Shown here one piece after another: positions 1-8,039 of a stretch of 64,000 nucleotides of DNA. The DNA comes from an uncultured Oscillospiraceae bacterium (GTDB taxonomy: Bacteria; Bacillota; Clostridia; Oscillospirales; Oscillospiraceae): the NCBI GenBank assembly GCA_944385415.1, contig CALWXC010000002.1, positions 159,896 to 223,895 of the forward strand. Direction: 5' to 3'. The translations under genes and the position numbers were made by a program. The notes under the pieces were generated by a model, which worked only from the letters and a program-made list of their open reading frames with translations, had not been told where the DNA came from and ran no database searches. Positions within the stretch are counted from its first letter, which is position 1; each line of letters opens with the position of its first letter.

Positions 1-1
1 G

Positions 2-760
2 GTGGAAGCCGCCTGTAAAACCGTAGACCCGGCGGCCATTCTGCTGACCAACCGCACCGCCGCCAAGGCGGAGGTGCTGGCCCAGCGGCTGGGCTGTCAG
101 GTGACCACCTCCAACAGCCAGGTGGCCCAGAACGCCAAGTGGATTTTCCTGGGGGTCAAACCCCAGATGATGGCCGGTGTTCTGAAAGAAATTGCCCCGG
201 TGCTGGCGGCCCGGAAGGACCGGTTTATCCTCGTCAGCATGGCGGCGGGTCTGCGGCTGGAAACGCTGGCGCAGATGGTGGGGGAGAACTATCCGATTCT
301 GCGGATTATGCCCAATACCCCGGCGGCCATTGGCGAGGGTATGATCTTCTATACCCCCAACCACCAGATGACCGAGGAGGAGGTCCAGGACTTCTGCACC
401 ATTCTGGCTGCCGGCGGTCTCCTGGACCGGCTGCCGGAACCCATGCTGGACTCCGGCACGGCGGTGGCAGGCTGCGGCGGCGCGTTCTGCAATCTGTTTC
501 TGGAGGCCCTGGCCGACGGCGGTGTGGCCTGCGGCCTGCCCCGGCAGAAGGCGCTGCTGTATGCGGCCCAAATGGTCATCGGCACGGCCAAGCTGATGCT
601 GGAAACCGGCAAGCACCCCGGCGTCCTCAAGGATGAGGTCTGCTCCCCGGCAGGCAGCACCATACAGGGCGTCCGGGCTCTGGAGCGGGGCGGCTTCCGC
701 TCAGCGACCTTTGAAGCTGTAGTGGCGGCTTACGAAAAGACGAAAGCCCTGGGTGATTGA
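2..760 (+). CDS. proC: pyrroline-5-carboxylate reductase, 5'-truncated by the window edge
   Basis: Last step of proline synthesis: reduces 1-pyrroline-5-carboxylate to proline with NAD(P)H in the cytoplasm. About 252 residues are visible. The first ~20 residues, with the glycine-rich nucleotide-binding loop, lie before the window. Recognisable parts are the Rossmann-fold strand with 'FLGVKPQ', the 'RIMPNTPA' segment that lies at the nicotinamide site, and the C-terminal helical dimerisation domain with 'SPAGSTIQGV', the family signature that binds substrate. The reading frame is open from base 2 to the TGA. It is followed by about 120 bases without a gene, so it probably ends its own transcript. 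The family call is firm; only the start is missing. Confidence 0.95.
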   Translation: MEAACKTVDPAAILLTNRTAAKAEVLAQRLGCQVTTSNSQVAQNAKWIFLGVKPQMMAGVLKEIAPVLAARKDRFILVSMAAGLRLETLAQMVGENYPILRIMPNTPAAIGEGMIFYTPNHQMTEEEVQDFCTILAAGGLLDRLPEPMLDSGTAVAGCGGAFCNLFLEALADGGVACGLPRQKALLYAAQMVIGTAKLMLETGKHPGVLKDEVCSPAGSTIQGVRALERGGFRSATFEAVVAAYEKTKALGD

Positions 761-883
761 GCGTAGGATTACGTTAGACAGACCTTTAACGACGGGGAAT
801 TGGCGGCGGCAACCGGGCAACCAAAGCCGCAGGTATAACGGTATGGTACTGCCTGAACGCAGCGGAAAGGAAGAACTGTCCAT

Positions 884-1363
884 ATGAAAGCCCATAGAGA
901 CTTCTACAGAATCTACTGTCCACTCCTGTGCTCCTGCGCTCAGCTGCCACCCGAAGGAACGTTTACGGTTGGACAAGAATACCTCTTTGAGTACATCATT
1001 GACGCGGTCAAGATATTGGACGATTTGGGACAAGTCATAGTATTGGCTGAGAAAATATTTATGTCCTGCTTTTGCAACATTGCAGAGTTTGAAGCTCCTG
1101 TAACCTGTTATGACCCCATGCTGTATGACGAGACAACGTATCACCTTTATTTTATATTGCAGCAAGACCGCAGCGATTTAGAAGCAATCAGGGCGTTCTC
1201 CAAATTGAAGGGTGTAAACTATATTCAAGCCAAACGGATCTTAAACGATACACGGGTTTTAGTTGCTGTGGGAACGGCCTATGATATGCGGGAACTGTTG
1301 AATCGACTTGCCCAATTTCAGGTACAGTATGAAATCAGCCCGCCCTATCCGTATCCATACTGA
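884..1363 (+). CDS. hypothetical protein with a ribosomal L7/L12 C-terminal-like domain
   Basis: 159 residues, no signal peptide or clear membrane segment, with several cysteines (12, 16, 18, 62, 64) in the N-terminal half. Residues about 98-152 follow the pattern of the L7/L12 C-terminal domain: a hydrophobic helix ('AIRAFSKLKG'), the turn and 'YIQAKRIL' in place of 'LKEAKDLV', a strand 'VLVAVG', then a helix and a last strand ending 'VQYEI'. The start is an ATG preceded by GGAAAGGAAG about 8 bases upstream. It stands alone between proC and a converging gene. Function is unknown. The fold assignment is inferred from pattern only and could be tested by a profile search or structure prediction. 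Confidence 0.7.
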   Translation: MKAHRDFYRIYCPLLCSCAQLPPEGTFTVGQEYLFEYIIDAVKILDDLGQVIVLAEKIFMSCFCNIAEFEAPVTCYDPMLYDETTYHLYFILQQDRSDLEAIRAFSKLKGVNYIQAKRILNDTRVLVAVGTAYDMRELLNRLAQFQVQYEISPPYPYPY

Positions 1364-1434
1364 GACAAGGTATTGTTCATGGCCTGCGCTGTCGTGGATT
1401 ACCAGTGCATCCCATTTTAAACAGGATAGAATAA

Positions 1435-1469
1435 ATGGAGGCGCCTGCAACGTTTGCAGACGCCTCCAT
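1435..1469. terminator. stem-loop between converging genes
   Basis: A 16-base arm (1435-1450) pairs with 1454-1469 with one mismatch and a 3-base loop. It sits between the ends of the L7/L12-like gene (+) and the threonine/serine exporter pair (-). On the minus strand it is followed by TTTATTC, so it probably serves mainly the minus-strand operon. Confidence 0.6.
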
Positions 1470-1534
1470 ATTAATGCGCAAAATCAATTTTTGCTGTTGC
1501 CCCTGTGCTCGGATACCCCGGAGCTTCCGGCGGT

Positions 1535-1996
1535 TCATTGCGGCTTGGGCTGATATTTCCGCCGCAGCACCGTCAGCAGATGGAACACGCTGGTGACGGC
1601 AGCCAATCCGATGGCAATGCCCACGGCCACATCCCAGGTGGTTTGGCCGTATTCCGAAGCCGCTTCGGCGTTGCCGGCGATGGCATTATAGAGGGTGTAA
1701 TACAAGGAGCCGCCGGGGACCATGGTGATGACGGCCGGGGCCGCGAACACTGTGGCCGGAGCCCGCAGCAGCCGGGCCATGATTTCCGCGAATAGACCGC
1801 CAAACAGGGCCGCGAACAGATTGGCCACCAGCAGGGATTCCATGTGGGCGTGCATCAGCAGGTAGAATCCCCAGGTGGCCATGCCGCCGAGACCAGCCAC
1901 GAACAGTTTCAGCCCTCGCACGTGAAAGAGAATGGCAAAGCCGAAGGAGCCGAGGAAGGCGGAGGCCAGCTGCCAGAACAGTTCCATACCCGTCAT
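1535..1996 (-). CDS. threonine/serine exporter family protein, small subunit (ThrE_2/YjjB-like)
   Basis: 153 residues, almost all hydrophobic, with about four to five membrane segments ('LASAFLGSFGFAILFHV', 'LLVANLFAALFGGLFAEIMA' and others). It matches the C-terminal half of ThrE exporters (DUF3815/ThrE_2), including the 'VTMVPGG'-like segment seen here as 'VITMVPGGSLYYT'. The ATG overlaps the stop codon of the upstream gene by 4 bases (ATGA at 1993-1996), so the two are translationally coupled. By family knowledge the two subunits together form an amino-acid or small-acid exporter driven by proton motive force. The actual substrate cannot be read from sequence. Confidence 0.85.
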   Translation of the reverse strand: MTGMELFWQLASAFLGSFGFAILFHVRGLKLFVAGLGGMATWGFYLLMHAHMESLLVANLFAALFGGLFAEIMARLLRAPATVFAAPAVITMVPGGSLYYTLYNAIAGNAEAASEYGQTTWDVAVGIAIGLAAVTSVFHLLTVLRRKYQPKPQ

Positions 1997-2763
1997 CCGT
2001 AAATCCCCCTTCCCAGCAGATAGATGGCCAGGGCGAAACCGCAGGCGATGCCGCCGGCCTGCAACAACGATTCACAAAGACGGGACAGGCCCGAAAAGGT
2101 GTCGCCGCTGAGCAGGTCCCGGACAGCGTTGGTGATGGCCAAACCGGGAATGGTCAACATAATACAGCCAATGAGCACGGCGTCCAGGTGATTGCCCAGA
2201 CCCATGCTGTAGAGAATCAAGGCGCCCAGACCCGTGCAGAAAGCCGTGCCGAAGAGGTAGAACAGGGGGTTCATCTGCCGCCGGATGGGCAGCAGCATCA
2301 TGGATTCCACCAGCAGGGCCAGCAGGGAAGCAGTCAGAGCGTCCCAGAGGTTGCCGCCGAAGAACACGGTAAAACCCGCCGCCGTCAGTACGCCGCCCAC
2401 ATACGTCATGAGCTTGGACAGCCGGGGGAGATTCTGGATTTCCGCATACCGCCGCTGGATTTCCTCCACCGGCGGCTTGTGGGCGCAGATATAGCGGGAC
2501 AGGTCGTTGAGCCGGTCCAGCCGCGTCATATCGGTGGAGACCTGGTGCAGCCGCCGCGTTTGGGTGATGACGGTGTCATCGTCCACTTCCAGAGAGACCA
2601 ACATATTGGCGGTGATGGTAAACGAATTGACCCGGCGGACGCCGTAGGCCATACACATGCGGTTGATGCTGTCTTCCACGCGGCTGATTTCCGCGCCGCT
2701 GTTCTGCATGGCCTCTCCGATGTCCAGAATAGCGTGGAGCAGCCGGTGATATGAAAGAGCCAT
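1993..2763 (-). CDS. threonine/serine exporter family protein, large subunit (ThrE_1/YjjP-like)
   Basis: About 256 residues of the DUF1212/ThrE_1 family. It has a soluble N-terminal domain with 'MQNSGAEISRVEDSI', the usual family signature, followed by about five membrane helices. The start was set at 2763 because AAAGGGAG lies 7 bases before that ATG. An earlier in-frame ATG at 2787 falls next to a perfect stem-loop and has no ribosome-binding site. It pairs with the 153-residue subunit through a 4-base overlap, the arrangement usual for split ThrE exporters (YjjP/YjjB). It probably exports serine, threonine or a related compound; substrate is inferred only from family. Confidence 0.87.
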   Translation of the reverse strand: MALSYHRLLHAILDIGEAMQNSGAEISRVEDSINRMCMAYGVRRVNSFTITANMLVSLEVDDDTVITQTRRLHQVSTDMTRLDRLNDLSRYICAHKPPVEEIQRRYAEIQNLPRLSKLMTYVGGVLTAAGFTVFFGGNLWDALTASLLALLVESMMLLPIRRQMNPLFYLFGTAFCTGLGALILYSMGLGNHLDAVLIGCIMLTIPGLAITNAVRDLLSGDTFSGLSRLCESLLQAGGIACGFALAIYLLGRGIYG

Positions 2764-2787
2764 AGCAACGCTCCCTTTATCCATCAA

Positions 2788-2817
2788 AATATCCGCAGGC
2801 AGATGCCTGCGGATATT
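2788..2817. other. perfect 14-bp stem-loop in the exporter leader
   Basis: Arms 2788-2801 and 2804-2817 are perfect inverted repeats with a 2-base centre. It lies 24 bases before the chosen start of the exporter large subunit, in its probable 5' leader. There is no U-tract toward the gene. It could be an operator palindrome or a structured leader. Confidence 0.6.
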
Positions 2818-2888
2818 GATTATAACAGGGATTGTACTATTTGCAACACTTTTTTACCATGTTAAAGTATGGAAACAAGGGCCGCGTG

Positions 2889-3893
2889 CTATTTGTTGGA
2901 GGCAACTGGTCCACCCGGTAAAACCCTATGTAAAAAATTCCATAGATTCCCGAAAAAAACCGCCTCCAACGCCTCCGGCGGAAAGCCCCGCTCTCGCAGA
3001 CGGTCTTCCAGGGCGGTCAGGCCGCCCCAACCGTCCAGCAGGTCCTCTTGAGACGGGTCCCAGTGGAGCCAGTACGAACGACGGCGGGATATAGATTCCG
3101 CATACTCCCGGGCAAAGTCCAGGCCGAGACAGGCCCGGCCGCCGGTGCGGTCCCAAAGGTGAAGCAGATGAGCACAGAGGTCGTCGAGACCGTCGCGGCT
3201 GTGCGGTTGCCGGGCCAGAAAGGACACCTGATTGAGTCCCACCACACCGTTCCGCCGCCCTAAAGCCGTCAACTGGTCGTCGGTGAGATTCCGACAGTGG
3301 GGGCAGAGGGACCGACAGTTGGAATGGGACGCCAGTACCGGCCCTTGGCCCAAGGACAACAACTCCCGGAACCCTGCGTCGCTGAGGTGACTCACATCGA
3401 TGGCCATCCCCAATTCCCAGGCATGGCGGACCAGGTCCCGGCCTGCCACCGTCAGCCCGCCGGACTCCGTGCAGCCGTCGGCAAAGGCATTGCGGCCGTT
3501 CCACGTCAGCCCCAGCAGCCGGATTCCCAGCCGGTGCAGAATGGGCAGTAAAACGGACGTGCCACCCAAGGGGTCCGCGCCCTCCAGAGACAGCACCAAG
3601 GCAATCTGCCCCCGCCGCCGGGCGTCTTCCAATTCGTTCGACGTGGTCACCAGGGCGAATGCGTCGCCGCATACCGCCACCTCGGCTTCCACAGCGGCCA
3701 GCTGTTCCAATGCGTTCTCCAAAGCCGCCCCCGGCGGTGTAGACGGATGGACAAATACAGCCCCGATCACCAATTCCGCCCCGGCGTGGCGGAACCGGGG
3801 CAAATAATAGGAACGGAGATACCCGCAGTCTCCGGCGGACCGACGCAGTGCCAGCACCGCCGGGAAATCGTCGTGGGAAACTGCAACTCTCAT
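2889..3893 (-). CDS. membrane dipeptidase family M19 protein
   Basis: 334 residues of the renal-dipeptidase (M19) family, zinc enzymes with a TIM-barrel fold that hydrolyse dipeptides. Visible landmarks are an N-terminal metal motif 'SHDD', 'LSLEGADPLGG' with the bridging glutamate, 'LLGLTWNGRNAFADG', 'AIDVSHLSDAGF', 'LASHSNCRSLC', and 'CLGLDFA' near the C-terminus. No signal peptide is present, so it is probably cytoplasmic. The ATG follows GGAGGTAGTCT. It overlaps the stop codon of the upstream amidotransferase gene by 4 bases, so the pair is one operon. Classical family members begin with a D-x-H motif, here changed to H-D-D order, so metal binding at that site deserves a check. Confidence 0.88.
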   Translation of the reverse strand: MRVAVSHDDFPAVLALRRSAGDCGYLRSYYLPRFRHAGAELVIGAVFVHPSTPPGAALENALEQLAAVEAEVAVCGDAFALVTTSNELEDARRRGQIALVLSLEGADPLGGTSVLLPILHRLGIRLLGLTWNGRNAFADGCTESGGLTVAGRDLVRHAWELGMAIDVSHLSDAGFRELLSLGQGPVLASHSNCRSLCPHCRNLTDDQLTALGRRNGVVGLNQVSFLARQPHSRDGLDDLCAHLLHLWDRTGGRACLGLDFAREYAESISRRRSYWLHWDPSQEDLLDGWGGLTALEDRLRERGFPPEALEAVFFGNLWNFLHRVLPGGPVASNK

Positions 3894-4525
3894 AGACTAC
3901 CTCCACAGACTGACCGCAGCCAGCCGAAAATCAAGGCGCCGTCGGCGGCGTCGGCCCGGGCATAGGGGCCGCAGAGCCGCTCAGGATGCCATTGGACGGC
4001 CAATACCGGTTTTTGCCGGTGGCCGAAGGCTTCCACCACGCCGTCCAGAGACACCTGTAAAATGGCGCAGTCCTCAGGAAGTGCGGCCACAGCTTGATGG
4101 TGATGGGTGTTGACGACGCAGCAGGGACCGTAAAGGGACGTCAGCAGTCCGGCGGTCCGGGTGTCATGGAAACGGTCACTGCCGTCGTCATTGCCGCCGT
4201 GGCCGTCCACATGGGGCGTCAGGCTGCCGCCCAGGGCCAAGGCCAGCACCTGGGCACCGCGGCAAATGCCCAGGATGGGCTTGTTCTGCTTTAAAAATTG
4301 ATCACAGAGCTGCAGCTCCCGTTCGTCCCGGTTCCGGTCCACATCCAGGTAAAGGGCACTGTCACAGCCCAACCGCTCCGGGGCCAGATCGCCGCCGCCG
4401 GGCAGCAACAGGCCGTCGGCCTTGTCCGGATCGGCGGCCACCGACAGCCCGGCCAGAGCAAGGGCCACTGTATAATTGGGGAAGCGGGAGGGATCATGGA
4501 GATAGATACATGGCAAGAAAACCAC
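3890..4525 (-). CDS. gamma-glutamyl-gamma-aminobutyrate hydrolase-like class I amidotransferase (C26)
   Basis: About 211 residues of the class I glutamine-amidotransferase fold, peptidase family C26 (PuuD-like). Motifs: 'GLLLPGGGDLAPE' near residue 40, the nucleophile elbow 'ILGICRGAQ' with the catalytic cysteine, and 'VQWHPE' with the catalytic histidine-glutamate pair. Family members cleave gamma-glutamyl amides. Coupling to the downstream M19 dipeptidase suggests the pair handles gamma-glutamyl or other unusual dipeptides. The start is uncertain: a GTG at 4525 sits only 2 bases after AAAGG, and a TTG 9 bases later has better spacing. The protein lacks the longer N-terminus of PuuD. Confidence 0.83.
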   Translation of the reverse strand: MVFLPCIYLHDPSRFPNYTVALALAGLSVAADPDKADGLLLPGGGDLAPERLGCDSALYLDVDRNRDERELQLCDQFLKQNKPILGICRGAQVLALALGGSLTPHVDGHGGNDDGSDRFHDTRTAGLLTSLYGPCCVVNTHHHQAVAALPEDCAILQVSLDGVVEAFGHRQKPVLAVQWHPERLCGPYARADAADGALIFGWLRSVCGGSL

Positions 4526-4585
4526 CGCCTTTCGATGGTACTCTATGCGGCAAAAAAATAAAAATGAAAAATTTTAAAAAAGCTA

Positions 4586-4614
4586 TTGACAATCGGCTCT
4601 ATACGAGATATAAT
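4586..4614 (+). promoter_or_regulatory. consensus sigma-A promoter for the tRNA pair
   Basis: Perfect -35 TTGACA at 4586-4591 and perfect -10 TATAAT at 4609-4614 with a 17-bp spacer, ending 18 bases before the tRNA-Thr 5' end. This is the strongest promoter by sequence in the window. Confidence 0.93.
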
Positions 4615-4632
4615 ACCCATGCTCTTGAGATT

Positions 4633-4708
4633 GCTGGTATAGCTCAGTTGGTAGAGCAGCTGATTTGTAATCAGCAGGTCGGGGGTTCGAGTCCGTCTAC
4701 CAGCTCCA
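4633..4708 (+). tRNA. tRNA-Thr (anticodon TGT), CCA encoded
   Basis: 76-base cloverleaf. The acceptor stem GCTGGTA pairs with TACCAGC, followed by T and an encoded CCA. D-loop has the usual AGCTCAGTTGGTAGAGC. The anticodon loop TTTGTAA gives anticodon TGT (4666-4668), reading ACA. T-arm contains GGTTCGAGTCC. First gene of a two-tRNA transcript. Confidence 0.97.
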
Positions 4709-4736
4709 AAAGCTAGACTGACACACAAGTTGATAT

Positions 4737-4821
4737 GGGGGATTTCCCGAGTGGCCAAAGGGGACAGACTGTAAATCTGCTGGCTATGCCTTCGGTGGTT
4801 CGAATCCACCATCCCCCACCA
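4737..4821 (+). tRNA. tRNA-Tyr (anticodon GTA), CCA encoded
   Basis: 85-base class II tRNA with a long variable arm, as expected for bacterial tyrosine tRNA. The acceptor stem GGGGGAT pairs with ATCCCCC, then A and CCA. Anticodon loop CTGTAAA gives GTA (4771-4773). The lowest pair of the anticodon stem is an A-C mismatch. It lies 28 bases after tRNA-Thr and shares its promoter and terminator. Confidence 0.96.
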
Positions 4822-4822
4822 A

Positions 4823-4855
4823 AACACCTGATTTCGTATGAAATCAGGTGTTTTT
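4823..4855 (+). terminator. intrinsic terminator of the tRNA transcript
   Basis: Perfect 13-bp stem (4823-4835 with 4840-4852), 4-base loop, and a run of five T at 4851-4855, starting one base after the tRNA-Tyr CCA. Confidence 0.93.
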
Positions 4856-4910
4856 CTTGCGTTTTTAGAAATTCTGAGGATTATGGTAAATACACCAGCC
4901 GCGCTGCACC

Positions 4911-4940
4911 TTGACCCGTTGACCGTCCATCTTCTATAAT
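4911..4940 (+). promoter_or_regulatory. promoter of the LuxR-type regulator
   Basis: -35 TTGACC at 4911-4916 and perfect -10 TATAAT at 4935-4940 with an 18-bp spacer, 33 bases before the start codon. A second TTGACC directly follows the first but is too close to the -10 to act as a -35. Confidence 0.75.
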
Positions 4941-4973
4941 AAGGAAAAGAAACCGTGATTTGTGGAGGTGCCT

Positions 4974-6176
4974 ATGGACTACATCACCGTACGGGAAGCG
5001 GCGGAGAAGTGGAACATCTCCCTCCGTCTGGCACAAAAATTCTGCACCGAAGGGCGGATTCCGGGTGCGCAGAAATTTGGCTCCACCTGGGCTATTCCCG
5101 CAGACGCGGACAAGCCGGAGGACCTGCGCCGGAAGAAAAAGGAGCCGGCAGCGCGGTTACCGGTCCAGGCTGTACCGGACACACCGTTCACCATGATGCC
5201 CCTGATGAACACGCCGTTCCGGCCGGGACAATGCAGGAAGACCGTGGAGGCCATGATGGAAGGGCCCCAAAAGGATATGGCCTGGGCGGAATATTACTAT
5301 TTCAGCGGACAGGCGGAGCGGGCCGCCCAGGCAGCGAACCCCTATCTTACAAGCCCGGACCTGGGCCTGCGGTTGTCCGCCTGCTGGATCTATGGTTACG
5401 CCAATCTCACCACCGGCCAGATCCGGCAGGCACGCCATGCCCTGGAGACTGTACAGCGCACCCTGGCGGAAGGGGAGGCACTGCCCCCCAATCTGCGGGC
5501 GGCGGTGTCCTTTGTAGCCGCCGGAGCGGCGGTGCTGCTCCATCTGCCCCTGCCGGAGGGCCTGCCCTCCACCCGGGAGTTTCTTCCGCTTCTGCCCGCC
5601 GGTTTGCGGGCCTTTGCCCTGTATGTCCAGGCCCATTCCCTCTACTTGCGGGAGGACTATGCCAAGAGTGTGGGCATGGTGGAGGCGGCGCTTGCCATGG
5701 GGGCGGAGGATTATCCTATTTCGGCCATCTATCTCCACTTGGCGGCGGTGATGGACTATATGCGCCTCCGGCAGCTGCCCCAGGCCCAGGCCCATCTGCT
5801 GGCCGCCTGGGACCTGGCCCGGCCCGATGACCTGATTGAAGGCTTTGGGGAACATCACGGCCTCATGGACGGAATGCTGGAGTCGGTATTCAAGGAACAC
5901 TGGCCGGAGGATCTGCGGCGGATTCTGGATGTGACCTACCGCTTTTCCTGGGGATGGCGGCGCATTCACAACCCGGATACAGGCCACGATGTGGCGGACA
6001 ATCTGACTACCACGGAATTTTCCGTGGCCATGCTCACCGCCCAGGGATGGACCGGAAAGGAGATTGCCGCCCATATGAACATCTCCCCCAACACGGTGAA
6101 ACGGCATCTGGCGGAGATCAAGAAAAAGCTGGGCATTTCCAACCGAAATGAACTGAAAAAATATATGCTGCAATGA
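4974..6176 (+). CDS. LuxR-family transcriptional regulator with an N-terminal second helix-turn-helix
   Basis: 400 residues. Residues 1-50 resemble a MerR/excisionase-like winged helix ('YITVREAAEKWNIS' and 'GRIPGAQKFGSTWAIP'). The middle 250 residues are helical and may form a TPR-like sensor. The last 60 residues are a LuxR/GerE DNA-binding domain ('LTAQGWTGKEIAAHMNIS' then 'NTVKRHLAEIKKKLGI'). No phosphorylation receiver domain is visible. The start is the ATG at 4974 because GGAGGTG lies 3 bases upstream; an in-frame GTG at 4962 has none. It stands alone between two terminators. Target and signal are unknown. Proteins of this build (N-terminal excisionase-like HTH plus LuxR tail) are common in gut Clostridia but poorly studied. 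Confidence 0.82.
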   Translation: MDYITVREAAEKWNISLRLAQKFCTEGRIPGAQKFGSTWAIPADADKPEDLRRKKKEPAARLPVQAVPDTPFTMMPLMNTPFRPGQCRKTVEAMMEGPQKDMAWAEYYYFSGQAERAAQAANPYLTSPDLGLRLSACWIYGYANLTTGQIRQARHALETVQRTLAEGEALPPNLRAAVSFVAAGAAVLLHLPLPEGLPSTREFLPLLPAGLRAFALYVQAHSLYLREDYAKSVGMVEAALAMGAEDYPISAIYLHLAAVMDYMRLRQLPQAQAHLLAAWDLARPDDLIEGFGEHHGLMDGMLESVFKEHWPEDLRRILDVTYRFSWGWRRIHNPDTGHDVADNLTTTEFSVAMLTAQGWTGKEIAAHMNISPNTVKRHLAEIKKKLGISNRNELKKYMLQ

Positions 6177-6188
6177 TCCTTGTCTAGG

Positions 6189-6220
6189 GTTCTACTGTGC
6201 GCAGTCGCGCACAGTAGAAC
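6189..6220. terminator. perfect 14-bp stem-loop after the LuxR-type gene
   Basis: Arms 6189-6202 and 6207-6220 pair perfectly around AGTC, 12 bases after the stop codon. There is no T-tract, so it may protect the 3' end or act with the terminator that follows. Confidence 0.6.
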
Positions 6221-6235
6221 GCGGCAGAAACACAG

Positions 6236-6275
6236 CGGGATATACCGTAAAAGCGGTATATCCCGTTATTTTTTT
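6236..6275 (+). terminator. intrinsic terminator
   Basis: Perfect 12-bp stem (6236-6247 with 6254-6265), 6-base loop, then TTATTTTTTT at 6266-6275. Ends the LuxR-type regulator transcript and insulates the SLH surface-protein gene downstream. Confidence 0.92.
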
Positions 6276-6422
6276 ACTGCATAATCCGGTTTACGGCCAC
6301 GCCTGTTCAAAAAAATGGGCCATTTCAGGGGCCGAAAGGGAGAATAGCGGAGGCGGATTCTTTATGGTACAGTATTCAATAGAAGCAAAGCAGAGCGCCA
6401 TACCCGGATAAGGAGGTACCAT

Positions 6423-8039
6423 ATGAAAAAACGAATACTCAGTCTTTTAATTTGTGTGGCCCTGTGCCTGACGCTGCTGCCGGCGACGGCTCTGGCGGCC
6501 GGCGGCACGTATCTGGCCCTGGGAGACAGCATCACCACGGGGTATGCGCCGGGCAATACCACCGTCGCCAGCCCCTTTGCCGGGCAGGTGCAAGCGATGG
6601 GGGGATACGCTTCCCTCTCCAACCGCGCCGCTGAGGGTGAGACAACGCAGACATTAAAAGACAAACTGCCCGGTCTGCGCAGCGACATTGCCGGGGCCAG
6701 TCTCATCACCATCACCATCGGCGGCAACGATCTGATGGACGCTCTGTATGGGTATTTGGTGGAGTCGTATAATACCAACAATCCCACCAAGCCCATTACA
6801 CTGGAGTCGCTGAAAGCCGCCCTGATGGATTTGTCCCAGCTGGGGAATCAGCTGATGCTGATGCAGGTCATCTCGTATATCGGCGGGTTTGACGGCTCCA
6901 GCGCGGAAACGGACGCCCTGAATACCTTTGAAGCGAACCTGGGCCAGATTATCGACCAGATTGGGCAGGAGAATCCGTCGGCGCCCATTGTGATTGCTAC
7001 CCAATATAATCCGTACCGCCATATTACCGACCAGAACGCCCAAGGTATCGTCGCCGCCTTTGAAACCGGCGTGGTGCATCTGAATGAACGGCTCACAAAG
7101 GTGGCGGGAGAAAAGGGCCTGCCTGTGGCCGACGTGTATACGGCGTTCCGGGACGATGGGGGGCAGCTCACCAACGCCGCGTTCAGTATGTCGGATTTGA
7201 AAAACGCCAGCCTGGACTTCCACCCCAACCAGGCCGGTCATGACAAGATCGCCGCCGTCATCTATGGGGCCCTGCCGGGCAACAGCAGCCAAACCATCAT
7301 GCTGGGGACAAGCGGAATCAAAGACCCAACGGAAAACACGGACACCCAGGGAAAATTCTACACCCCCAACAGCTACATTTATTTTGGTGTGAACGGGTCA
7401 GACCCAATTAAGTGGCAGGTGCTGGACGCGGACAAAGCAAATGACAAAAGTACAGACGGAATGTTTTTGCTTTCGGAGTATCTGCTTGGAGGTGGTGTAA
7501 GTTTTGATATCGACAAAGCCCCAAATGCTGGGCAGACCAACCCCAATGAGTGGCAGCACAGCGACGCACAGGCGTGGTGCAGCGAGTTTGCGTCCAATTT
7601 GTCGAACTTTACCACAGCAGAGCAAAACGCCATGCTGGGTGTTGCAAAGATAGACAACGCAGGAAATATATATGGGACGGATTGGGGCGAAAGCAGCTTG
7701 ACAGATGCGGATAAGATGTTTTTCCTTTCCGTATGGGAGCTTGCGGATTATGTGGGAGATTATAGTGGCGCTCCCGAGATGAAGGCGACATACGTGGACG
7801 GAAGTGCCGATATGTGGTGGCTCTGTTCACCGAGCAAATTCATTACGAACTTTGTAGGTACGATCGGCAGTGATGGTAAAATGTATGGAAGCGTTGTGCA
7901 ATCCGCTTTGGCTGCTCGTCCTGCTTTTAACTTAAATCTGAATTCTATCCTCTTCACATCACATCTGCCGCCGCAGGCGGTAAGCCGGAAGAGAAATTGC
8001 AGGCGATTTCAGATTATAAGGGCGACGAATGGAAGCTGA
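6423..8039 (+). CDS. secreted SGNH/GDSL hydrolase with DUF6273 module, 5' part of a frameshifted SLH surface protein
   Basis: 538 residues as read. Residues 1-25 are a signal peptide ending 'LLPATALA'. Residues about 27-285 are an SGNH hydrolase with block I 'GDSIT', the 'GGND' block and the catalytic 'DFHPNQAGH'. Residues about 310-512 match the DUF6273 lectin-like module ('WQVLDAD', 'FLLSEYLLGG', 'ARPAFNLNLNSILFTS'). The frame then leaves family sequence and ends 28 codons later. The cause is a tandem 5-base duplication at 7956-7965; with one copy the frame runs straight into the 7997-9859 part and the family sequence continues ('LFTSAAAGGKPE'). AAGGAGG precedes the ATG. The enzyme domain alone is intact and may be secreted but would lose its wall anchor. 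Confidence 0.85.
   Translation: MKKRILSLLICVALCLTLLPATALAAGGTYLALGDSITTGYAPGNTTVASPFAGQVQAMGGYASLSNRAAEGETTQTLKDKLPGLRSDIAGASLITITIGGNDLMDALYGYLVESYNTNNPTKPITLESLKAALMDLSQLGNQLMLMQVISYIGGFDGSSAETDALNTFEANLGQIIDQIGQENPSAPIVIATQYNPYRHITDQNAQGIVAAFETGVVHLNERLTKVAGEKGLPVADVYTAFRDDGGQLTNAAFSMSDLKNASLDFHPNQAGHDKIAAVIYGALPGNSSQTIMLGTSGIKDPTENTDTQGKFYTPNSYIYFGVNGSDPIKWQVLDADKANDKSTDGMFLLSEYLLGGGVSFDIDKAPNAGQTNPNEWQHSDAQAWCSEFASNLSNFTTAEQNAMLGVAKIDNAGNIYGTDWGESSLTDADKMFFLSVWELADYVGDYSGAPEMKATYVDGSADMWWLCSPSKFITNFVGTIGSDGKMYGSVVQSALAARPAFNLNLNSILFTSHLPPQAVSRKRNCRRFQIIRATNGS
7956..7965 (+). repeat. tandem ACATC duplication causing a frameshift
   Basis: ACATC occurs twice in a row (7956-7960, 7961-7965). 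The upstream frame reads ACA at 7956; deletion of one copy places the codons that follow exactly in the frame of the downstream SLH part, restoring one 1143-residue protein. It is a plausible slipped-strand mutation or an assembly error. Confidence 0.85.
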
